64,000 nt of DNA from Codonopsis lanceolata (lineage: Eukaryota; Streptophyta; Magnoliopsida; Asterales; Campanulaceae). The position numbers were made by a program, and so were the translations under genes. The stretch lies in the NCBI GenBank assembly GCA_013146195.2, contig CM028379.1:56307693-56371692 (forward strand). The letters are read 5' to 3'. The notes under the pieces are model-generated. The model searched no databases and was not told the DNA's origin. It saw only the letters and a program-made list of their open reading frames with translations. This document shows positions 55,518-64,000 of the stretch, piece after piece (position 1 is the first letter of the stretch; every line of letters begins with the position of its first letter).

Positions 55518-56210
55518 ATCGATTGAACAATTACAGTTACATAGCCTCTAGTAATCTACACTTCAAACCTTATTATTTTACATCAAATACCATCTTGGTG
55601 GTGTTATATTTAGTAACATTCAAGAGAAAACAATCATCTAAAACAAATGTAGTTGGATAAATGCATAAAAAATGTATGGCATCGTCAGCTCAATCCATTA
55701 CTTCACAAGTCTTTCTCTTAGTATTTTAACTCCCATATACCTACACCACAATAAAATAAAATCACTGGTTAATTTTCAAAATATTTTCAACTGAGCGATG
55801 AATTAATTGAAAGGTTAAATATTCGTAACTAAAAATGAATTACCTTCCGAGCATCATCACGGTTGCTTGAGGATTAGTTCCCGGGGAGGTATCAAAGGTG
55901 GATCCATCAATGACCCGAATAGCATCAACCCCCATAACCTTGTAATCTTGATCAACAACTCTTCCTACTCTTCCTGGCACCGCCTTGGCACCCGCCATGA
56001 TAATGCCATATAGTTCGTACAGTATCTTTACAGAATTGTTCTAGGGATGTAGTTGTATTGTCATTTACTGGCAAGTTTTGTGGCCTACTTATAGTAATGT
56101 TGAGAATGTCTTGCCTCGAAAATGAAGAAACTTTGTACTTTGAGAATGCTTTTGTTTAAACAGCTCGTAAAATAGTTCTAACCCCAACAACACAAATGTA
56201 GTTGGATAAC
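55518..56210 (-). pseudogene. Partial tandem duplicate of the GMC oxidoreductase 3' end
   Basis: A 693-bp unit repeats 56211-56900 with high identity. It holds a copy of the last exon (55740-55698, YMGVKILRERLVK then TAA) and most of exon 4 (56204-55844). Exon 4 is disabled by a TAA at 56156-56158 (where the intact copy has GAA, in RAVETK) and a 16-base net insertion near 55970 (CTCTTCCTACTCTTCCTGGC against CTCTTCCAAC). The 5' exons are absent. The junction at about 56195-56210 carries ACAAATGTAGTTGGATAA, which also occurs at 55644 and 56336, suggesting recombination at the short match ACAAAT. Confidence 0.88.
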
Positions 56211-56389
56211 ATCGAATGAACAATTACAGTTACATAGCCTCTAGTAATCTATACTTCAAACCTTATTATTTTACATCAAATACCATCTTGGTGGTGTTAT
56301 ATTTAGTAACATTCAAGAGAAAACAATCATCTAAAACAAATGTAGTTGGATAAATGCATAAAAATGTATGGCATCGTCAGCTCAATCCA

Positions 56390-58563
56390 TTACTTCACAA
56401 GTCTTTCTCTTAGTATTTTAACTCCCATATACCTACACCACAATAAAATAAAATCACTGGTTAATTTTCAAAATATTTTCAACTGAGCGATGAATTAATT
56501 GAAAGGTTAAATACTCGTAACTAAAAATGAATTACCTTCCGAGCATCATCACGGTTGCTTGAGGATTAGTTCCCGGGGAGGTATCAAAGGTGGATCCATC
56601 AATGACCCGAATAGCATCAACCCCCATAACCTTGTAATCTTGATCAACAACTCTTCCAACTTGGCACCCGCCATGATAATGCCATATAGTTCGTACAGTA
56701 TCTTTACAGAATTGTTCTAGGGATGTAGTTGTATTGTCATTTACTGGCAAGTTTTGTGGCCTACTTACAGTAATGTTGAGAATGTCTTGCCTCGACAATG
56801 AAGAAACTTTGTACTTTGAGAATGCTTTTGTTTCGACAGCTCGTAAAATAGTTCTAACCCCAGCAACACAAATCTGCAAGTCTACGGGATCCTTATAGTA
56901 GTTGAATGTGACCGAAGGATTGTCACTTGGATCGCGGTTTCGAAGCTCTAGGTGGCCCGATGATCGTGGGCCATTGACCTTTTGAAGCATGGCTCCACCC
57001 ATCTAAAAATGTAAACCAATCTTATAAGTTAGTATCCCAATTAGGTTCTTCCCCTTCTCACTATTATTTTTATTTTTGTCCATGATCATGAGCAAAGATA
57101 AAAACACATTTTGAATCGGAAAGAGTATTATACAAACATGAAAATGATGTACTATGGCCCTAATTAATGTAATATAAGCAAAACTTTATATAATTAAAAT
57201 CAAGAAACTTTTAAAAGAGTAATTTAAATATATACCGTGAAAGTAGACCCCCCATAGTTAATAGCAGCACCGTTAAGGCCGGAAGTCCCTTCAATATAGC
57301 TTCCAAAGCGAGTTATGCCAGCAACTCTGATGAGGGTGATGTTTACAGGGATCGGAGAGGGTATAACAATGTTATTCCTTGGGTTATCTTTCATGCCTTG
57401 GCCAACTAGAGGTTGATCCAAAACAACTTTGATGTTATGAGACTGAAGATGCTCTTTGGGACCTAAACCACTTAACATCAAAAGTTGTGGACTTCCGAGT
57501 GCTCCGCTAGAAAGTATAATTTCATTAGATGATCCTTTCTTCAAATATGCTCTATGCATAATCCCAGATGCATCTGCAAAGGCCACTCCAGTAGCCATGG
57601 GTCTTGATTTTCCTGTTCGAATTAATGAACAGAAAGTTTCATTTAGTGTCGAACACAAAAGAATTAGGGTACAAATATACATGTACGTGTGAATACAAAG
57701 TAGGAAAAAGGTATGCAAACCTTTAGTTTCAAAAAGTACTTTGTGAGCAGTTGCACGTAGTAAAACCGTAATCTGTTTTGGATTGGCGTACTCAAGTAAA
57801 TCGGCAGAAGTATGCCTTTGCATTTCTGGATCAAACGTTGTGCCGCCAACCTTTGTTCCAATCAAATGATCATACGTGAACCCGTTGTTAGGCCTCAACC
57901 CAGCCTCCACCAGGCCGTCTCTGAATGCTGATTGCCACCCGTTGATTTGAGGCTGAAAAACCACTTTATTTTCAACCCAACGGAACGACTCATTAACCAA
58001 TTTCCCATCCCATCCAACACTTCTGATGTAGCTCGTCTCGGCACGTGAGTAGAAGCCAGCATTGATGGAGGTGGCTCCACCTAGCACACGCGGACGGTTA
58101 CTTGCAATACCGTCCTCGGATGTGAAACGCTGGGAGGGAGAGCTAGGAGAAACATCCGAGAGGAGTTGGAACCAGCGATCTTGGTTGGTGATATTGGGGT
58201 TGCCATAGGGGGAGCCGCCGATTTCAAGGACGAGGACGGAGTATTTCTCAGAGAGTGTGGCGGCTAATGCACATCCAGCAGTTCCACCACCGACAATGAT
58301 ATAGTCATAGTACGAAACGTTTGGGGCAGTGGTTGCATGGTGTAAGAAGCTGTAGTTCGGAGCTGTGACCAGAGGAGAAGGAAATTAAAATAAGTAATAT
58401 AAGTAATATCATAAGTACAGCAAGCTAGGCCAGCAAAACCAACAAAACACTCGAAAAGAAATAAGTTGATACCCTTTTCAGAGACGCCGAAGCCATGAAA
58501 GAAGAGAACTGCTAGTAGTGCTGCATTGATCAATCTCCAGCAGGAAGCTGAATAAGTACCCAT
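56390..58563 (-). CDS. HOTHEAD-like GMC oxidoreductase (FAD-dependent), five exons
   Basis: Complement join 58563-58473, 58362-57721, 57612-57236, 57002-56536, 56432-56390: 1620 nt, 539 residues. All introns are GT-AG and phases agree. Residues 1-30 form a signal peptide (hydrophobic LINAALLAVLFFHGFGV), so the product is probably secreted. The FAD-binding GGGTAG is at 55-60 with the acidic LE at 76-77, RVLGG near 122-126, GALGSPQLLMLSGLGP in exon 3, WHYHGGC near 477-483 and GTNPQ near 514-518, the catalytic His/Asn region. HOTHEAD relatives act in cuticle/wax omega-hydroxy acid oxidation and organ separation, but the exact substrate here cannot be told. Compared with the family, about 50 residues are missing between GGSTFT and MGGAMLQK (exon 3/4 junction), leaving an in-frame join. 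Intron 2 (108 bp) has no stop and keeps frame. ATG 58561 is preferred to upstream GTG. Confidence 0.85.
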
Positions 58564-58569
58564 TTTCAC

Positions 58570-59321
58570 GTATTTATAAGATGTTGATCGATCAATATTT
58601 GTTTGAGAGAAATGGATGAGAATTGAAGACGTGTTTTTGAAGTAGAAGCTAAAACTCAGTATTAATTAGCATTTTGAGGCTATGGGAATTGTTTGCGTGG
58701 GATTGGGGGAAGGGGTAGTGACTTTGAACATGTCAACTTTACTAAATTCAACTATTTGATTAATTCAACCTTGGAACTTGGAAGGGTAAAACATTGATGA
58801 GGAGTTTCACATTATACACGTTTATAGGTAAATGATTTTTTTTAATCAATAAATCTTAACCTATCAATTTGATCAGACTCAATGAGGACAATATTGTATT
58901 ATTAAAAAATAATAAATAAGTGTTTTACCTAAACTACCTTTTTCCATTAATGAAAAAAAAATTATGCAGAAATGATAAAATGTTACTAACAAGTAATGAA
59001 TCCACTCAATTTAGAAGATGAAATTAAGGTAACTACGGGTGCTAAAATATGTAAATGATAAATACGTATTCTTTAGATGATTTAGGGAGTATTAAATATT
59101 TTTGATCGTCATTAATTTGAGCCATTTAAAACTACAATTTTTTTAAAAAAAATTTGCAGTAAGGTACTTGTTAGAAGGAATTTTCATTTGTATAATATAT
59201 AATCTCTAATTACCCTTGTGCTCTTATTGTATTTAATTAGATATGATTCTTGTAAAAATTATTCTAGCAGCCAATTTTCTTACATGCTCCTTGACTAATT
59301 AAGAAATAAATTTTATTTGGG
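58570..59321. other. Upstream region of the GMC gene; no TATA box at a usual distance
   Basis: TTATAAATAC (minus) lies only about 7 bases before the ATG, so it is unlikely to be the promoter. The rest is AT-rich with no ORF. Confidence 0.4.
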
Positions 59322-59470
59322 TAAATCTCTTATAAAACCGTTTACGGATCCTTATTCGTAAAACAGAGCTCTATTCTCTCACGGTTCAACCTATGAACAC
59401 ACGAGGATTTGGGTAAAGAGAATCTGTCTTATAAAAATTATCTTTAAGACTGTCTTATCTAAGTTTTTAC
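59322..59470. mobile_element. Foldback MITE, second copy of the GTAAGACCGTCTTACGGAT family
   Basis: Aligns over its whole length with 16541-16690. More diverged (TAAAACCGTTTACGGATCC). Confidence 0.75.
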
Positions 59471-59639
59471 CATTTTATTTATGGACCGAAATTCAAATGT
59501 TCTTGTTAAGTATGGACCGAATTTTTATTTATGAACCGGTGGAGACTTGAACTAGAAATTCAAAGGTTCTTGTTAAATTCTGTTAGCTATTTAAGATGTT
59601 CCCATAGATTTTATGTCATAAATTTTAGCAAATTAAGTA

Positions 59640-59903
59640 CTCCCTCAGTCCCAAAATATATAATGCTTTGACGTTTTCACATAAACCAAAAAACATACTA
59701 TAAAGACTAAACTGTCTTTATTTAAACATTAATGAGGTGTCTTGATATTCTTGTCCAAAAAGCCAAACACGAGTTACGGAGTCAATGAATATGAGTAGAA
59801 TTGGAAAAAAAGAGGAAAAAACTCCTTGAAAATTACAAAGTGGCATCTATTTTGGAATAAAAAAAACTCTCACAAAACGTTATATATTTTGGGACGGAGG
59901 GAG
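59640..59903. mobile_element. Stowaway-like MITE (264 bp), TA TSD
   Basis: CTCCCTCAGTCCCAAAATATA pairs with TATATTTTGGGACGGAGGGAG, flanked by TA on both sides. Another Stowaway-like end (ATCCCTCTGTTTCACC) follows directly at 59906. Confidence 0.9.
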
Positions 59904-59905
59904 TA

Positions 59906-60755
59906 ATCCCTCTGTTTCACCTAAAGAGTCCCCATTTAAAAAGTCTAATTATTAAGGGATATATTGATGTCACTAAAGTTAATCATAACTAATTTTTTAA
60001 ACATGTACGTTAAACGTACGTCAACTAAATTGTACATAAAAAAAAGAAGGAACGGTTTATTAACAATTACACATAAGTATATTACTAATCATTATAGATT
60101 TTAAAAAATTTCCTTATACACAACATTAATTATCTTATTAGTTGGTTTTTCATCTTCAAACCAAAATAATTTGTTACTCTACAAACTACGACATATACTA
60201 TCCATGCCTAAATACTAGTTTTTTTTTCTTCAAAAAGAGACCTACTATACGTGCAATTATTGACTTTGACACTTGTTAATTGTCATTGTATATAATACCA
60301 ACAATGTAAATTGTCTTCTCTGGAACTTTAAAGACAATTTTACATCAGATAGAGTTAATGACAATCTTGAGATAAAAATATTTTCTCCAACATTTCTTCC
60401 TTTCAAAATTTGTGTTTAAACAATGTGATTATCAAAATTTATGATGATTAGTCTTATTTCATTGTACAACCCTGCAGCATGGTCAATGTTTCTTAATAGC
60501 ATTACCAGAACACTAATTTTAAGTGTCAATTTATGGCCTGACAATCCCGAACACTTTATACTATTTAAAAATTCTGTATAATGAATGATTTCGAACAAAC
60601 TTGAATTTTTTCTACCTTGCAAATAGAATCTGAACTCAAATAGGTTCTTCCTTTTGAAAATGATTACTTTTATTAAATTATATTTGTATTTTATGAATAA
60701 AGAAATTTCTTAGAAGACAATAAGCAAAGATGAAAATAACGAAATTATTTTTACT
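59906..60755. other. Intergenic, AT-rich; no gene
   Basis: Only short frames without domains, for example 60416-60622 on the minus strand. Confidence 0.5.
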
Positions 60756-61430
60756 GTTAACTATTATTTTTGTTTGTAAATTATTTCAATTTTAATAACT
60801 TTCCTTATATATTTATTTTTTTTACTTGACTTCGTAACTATTATTTTTTTTTTATTTTTAAGAATTAGTTTTACTGAAAAAAATTGTTTCGTAATTTATT
60901 AATATTATTTTGCTAACCTCAGTTTAAATTGTTTTGTTTTATTGACTCTATAACTATTATTTTTATTCTATCAAATATTTTTATTTTACTAACGTATTTT
61001 TGTTTTACATAACTATTTTTAATAATTTGTTTTAAACTTTTGTTTCATAAATTATTTTTATAAGCTTACTAACCTCATTTTAAATTATTTTTGTTTTATT
61101 GATTTCGTAACTACTATTTTTGTTCCATAAAATATTTTTATTTAACTAATGTATTTTTGTTTAACATAGCTATTTTTAAGAATTTGTTTTGAATTTTTTT
61201 CCGTAAATTATTTTTATTATGTTAGTAATCTCAGTTTAAATTGTTTTTGTTTTTATTGACTTTGTAACTATTATTTTTTTCCATCAAATATTTTTATTTT
61301 ACTAACGTATTTTTTTACATATATAAGAATTTTTTGAAAAATTTTGTTCCGTAAATTATTTTATTTTACTAACCTCTTATATTTTTATTTTCTTGACTCC
61401 TGAACTATTTTTGTTTTAATTACTATTTTT
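60756..61430. repeat. About 155-bp AT-rich tandem repeat, about four copies
   Basis: The landmark CTAACCTCAGTTTAAATTGT (or variants) recurs at 60913, 61069, 61224 and 61369. Between landmarks the order AACTATTATTTTT, CATCAAATATTTTTATTTTACTAACGTATTTTTG, CATAACTATTTTTAAGAATTTG is kept in each unit. The copies are diverged. Confidence 0.8.
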
Positions 61431-61624
61431 TATGTTTAAAGAGAGAGAAATGTTTAAACATAATTAAAAAGAGGAGATGGTGGTGACGAGTGAGAAAATA
61501 GGGAGGAAACGGGAGAGAGAAAGAGAAATACAACCAGAGAATGTAGGAGAGAGAAAAAGTGAAATGATAACTCAAAAGTCAATAATTTAAAAGTGAGATT
61601 TTGACGGGAGAAATCTACCCTTGC

Positions 61625-61625
61625 C

Positions 61626-61692
<67 letters not shown>
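61625..61692. repeat. (AT)n microsatellite
   Basis: About 65 bases of uninterrupted AT dinucleotides. It generates a false Tyr-Ile repeat ORF on the minus strand. Confidence 0.97.
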
Positions 61693-62087
61693 CAAAAATA
61701 GTTACGCACAAACAATGTACTTAGAATACAAGTGAAGGGTAAAGATGAAACGTTATAGAAATTGTAAGCATAATTTTTAAAAGTTGACTTTTAGAGTGAA
61801 ACATTTCAAAATAGTATAGTGAATTATTTGCCTGGACGAAATGAGTATTTAAAATCCGAAAATTAAAAAGAATAGGGTTAAATGCATCATTTATCCATTT
61901 TATTGGACATTTCTACTTGTAGCCATTTTGTATGCTAAATCCATCGGTTGAATGTCGATACTTGATCCGTCGTGAAGAAATAAATTTAATTATCGACCAG
62001 TGCTCCAAGGAGACAAGATTTACAAATCCAAACGTTTTTCTTAAAAAAAAAATTATTAATTTTTTTCCCCCTAAAGGGGGGGGGGCG

Positions 62088-62162
62088 TGGGAAGGGATCA
62101 AACCTGAGACTTCACACATTGTGAAGTCTCATCTCTACCACTAAGCCACCCCCTTAGGGGTG
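62088..62162 (-). ncRNA. tRNA-like SINE head with extended anticodon-arm-like hairpin
   Basis: The minus strand carries A box TGGCTTAGTGGTAGAG and B box GGTTTGATCCC. Between them is a perfect 10-bp inverted repeat (GAGACTTCAC 62106-62115 with GTGAAGTCTC 62121-62130). It is flanked by CCCCCTAAAGGGGG (about 62067) and CCCCCTTAGGGG (about 62149). Not a functional tRNA, because no acceptor stem was found. Confidence 0.4.
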
Positions 62163-62190
62163 TTTTTTTTTAATTTTCTTTAGGGTTAAA

Positions 62191-62394
62191 TGTAGAAACT
62201 CACAATAATTATGAATAACAATATAAGACTTTCATTGATTAAATCACCTATTTATAGGAAGTTACAAATAAGGTTACACAAGGAGGAAAGTACAAGAAAA
62301 CCTATACAAGGTAGGAGTTCTACTACGGTAAGAACTATACAAGGAAATGAACTATATACCCTAAATAATTATTACAAATATTTATCCTCTAATA
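62191..62394 (-). repeat. 3' LTR of copia element 2 (about 204 bp)
   Basis: Lies directly after the end of pol on the minus strand. The outer end reads TGTAGAAACTCAC on the + strand. The inner edge reads TATTAGAGGATAAATA on the minus strand, where related copia LTRs start TGTTAGAG. The 5' LTR is outside the window, so limits are approximate. Confidence 0.6.
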
Positions 62395-64000
62395 TGCTCC
62401 TGCAAGATGGACGTCCGAGAGGAGAAACCAATCTTGTGAAGTAACTACTAGAACCACTGGCGAGCAAGCGGTTTTGTAAGAGCATCGACCAACTGATTAG
62501 CCGAGGAGACATGAGAAACCCATAAGAGTCCGTCTTGAACTTGTTCCCGAATGAAGTGAAAGTCAAGTGCCACATGTTTCATGCATGTATGGAAGACCGG
62601 GTTTAAGCAAAGACTAGTGGCGCCCACATTGTCATAGTAGATGGCGAATTGAGTGGAGGAGGTGATACCCAGCTCGCCAAGGAGAGACACAATCCAGCAG
62701 GCCTCGGCAGCAGTGGCAGCCACAGCTCGGTATTCATCTTCAATCGAGGAGCGAGAAACAGTACGTTGTTTCTTGGAACTCCAGAAAACCGGGTTACTGC
62801 CAATTTAGACAATGTAGGCGCTGGTGGAAGTGTAGTCATTTTTGTTGCCCGACCAGTCGTCATTGGTGAATGCATGGAGAGCTAAGGAAGACTGACGATG
62901 AAGGAGAATTCCAGTATCAATGGTCCTGCATAGATAGCGAAGAATTGACTTGGCTACATTCCAGTGCTTGGTGGTTGGCCTATGCATGAACTGAGAGAAT
63001 TTGTTGACTGCATAGGTAACATCAGAGCGAGTGAGAGACATATACAAAAGGCTCCCGATCACAAATCGAAACTTAGTGTGGTCGATGAGAGTAGTACCCG
63101 AAAAAAGTGTTAGAGTTAACCAGGAAATCTAGAATATAACCTCACTGGGAGAGCATGAGACCACTTCGTCGCTTAACAACTTCAACCCCAAGGAAATAGT
63201 GAAGTTCACCAAGGTCCTTAAGCGAGAAGCGATAAGCGTGTAGGGATGGTCTGAAAAGTAGTAGGTTGGTTCCCAGTGATGATAATGTCATCCACATAGA
63301 CAATGAGATATATGATGGTGCCCCCTGCATTAAGGGTGAATAGTGAAGTGTCGGCCACAAAGTTGGTGAACCTGGAGGCAAGGAGGAACTGGCGCAGGTC
63401 ATTGTACCATGGGGAGCCTGTTTGAGACCATAGATAGCCTTGTGAAGCTGACATACATGTTGAGGATTGTCCTTGTCAATGAATCCCGGAAGGTTGAGCC
63501 ATGAATACTTCATCGGAGAGATTACCTTGGAGAAAAGCATTGTTCACATCGAGCTGCCAAATAGACCAACCTCGACAAACGGCCAAGGAGAGAACTAGTC
63601 ACGCTGTGGTAGGTTTAACCACCGTGCTGAAGGTCTCATGATAGTCGACACCTGGTTGTTGGTGCAACCTCTTGGAAACAAGACGAGCTTTGTAACAATC
63701 AATGGATCCAACAGCATGACGTTTGATACGAAAGATCCATTTGTAGCCAACAATATTATGTGGAGTGCCTGAAGAAACCAGATCCCAACTACCATTATGA
63801 GCGAGTGCATCATACTCTTCAGACAGACATGGCCTGGCACCACATGACATCTTTGAAAGCCTAAGTGAAACATGTTAGTTCATTGTCCGCTATAAGTTCG
63901 AGAGATTGTGTTTGGTGAGCATCTTGTAAATATTGTTCTTGGATCGAGTAACAATGGACGAGGTACCAGTAGCAGCAGGCACATGAACTGGGGTAGCGGG
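62395..64000 (-). pseudogene. Ty1/copia element 2 pol, 3' part (RT and RNase H), runs off the window
   Basis: Minus-strand peptides are: KWIFRIKRHAVGSIDCYKAR and QQPGVDYHETFSTVVKPTT (63850-63599), HVCQLHKAIYGLKQAP (near 63460), AWYNDLRQFLL-like, YLIVYVDDIIITG (catalytic YVDD near 63300-63260), SLKDLGELHYFLGVEVV (near 63200), IGSLLYMSLTRSDVTYAVN (63060), ILRYLCRTIDTGILLH, and RNase H residues NPVFHTCMKHVALDFHFIRE followed by ANQLVDALTKPLARQWF (62500-62448). Frames shift at about 63590, 63420, 63215, 63140 and 62805. RT motifs are better kept than in the copy at 17695-18945. Confidence 0.85.

Noticed and set aside
61454..61711. ORF with Tyr-Ile repeats on the minus strand
   Set aside because: Pure product of the (AT)n tract.
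1..64000. CRISPR arrays, operons, rRNA genes, prokaryotic signals
   Set aside because: None seen. The direct repeats present are LTRs, minisatellites or MITE arms, and the coding sequence is eukaryotic with introns.

Overview
This window looks like nuclear DNA of a flowering plant, most likely a eudicot. It is AT-rich intergenic sequence crowded with nested transposable elements. It holds Ty3/gypsy elements of the Tat and Athila lineages, Ty1/copia fragments, a TRIM, SINEs, Pack-MULEs, hAT elements and Stowaway-like MITEs. There is one recognisable host gene with plant-type introns and no prokaryotic feature. Two 100-N stretches (9194-9293 and 41836-41935) are assembly gaps. The species cannot be named from the sequence.

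Layout, left to right. (1) 1-9193: decayed Tat/Ogre-type Ty3/gypsy sequence on the + strand. The order is end of one element, LTR (1079-2965), leader, broken gag, pol relic, then a second copy of the pre-LTR block running into a gap. (2) 9294-14647: an Athila-lineage element on the minus strand. It abuts a minus-strand Retand-like fragment (14648-16121) whose LTR carries a compound tRNA-related SINE. (3) 16122-20466: a foldback MITE, a complete TRIM with its target-site duplication (TSD), and a dead copia fragment. (4) 20476-24644: a complete Pack-MULE with 188-bp terminal inverted repeats (TIRs) and a 9-bp TSD. It carries two tandem copies of a captured exon of an At4g15545-like coiled-coil gene, and the second copy is split by a 2.8-kb solo LTR. 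(5) 25.1-27.6 kb: a local duplication whose second copy holds a hAT element and a small SINE, each with an exact TSD. (6) 27637-28864: a second Pack-MULE of the same broad family, carrying exon 1, intron 1 and exon 2 of a DCP1 (mRNA decapping) gene. (7) 28.9-30.6 kb: a degenerate MULE with MITEs inside. (8) 31353-51677: a Retand-like element on the minus strand with paired LTRs and an ATTTT TSD. Its antisense ORF has been entered by a + strand Athila element (34997-46866), and a deletion at the far junction removed the Athila 3' LTR end and the Retand RNase H/integrase region. (9) 52.3-54.2 kb: a degenerate MULE-like element with a hAT MITE inside. (10) 56390-58563: the host gene, a five-exon HOTHEAD-like GMC oxidoreductase on the minus strand, followed by a partial tandem duplicate of its last two exons. 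(11) 58.6-62.2 kb: MITEs, a ~155-bp tandem repeat and an (AT)n tract. (12) 62191-64000: the 3' end of a copia element on the minus strand.

Most coding sequence belongs to retrotransposons and is broken by stops and frameshifts. The likely live host gene is the GMC oxidoreductase. Its exons splice in frame, but its product lacks an internal segment of about 50 residues compared with the family. The most unusual features are the two Pack-MULEs with identifiable host exons, the antisense ORF with its own putative TATA box inside the Retand-like element, and the five-fold tRNA-like SINE.
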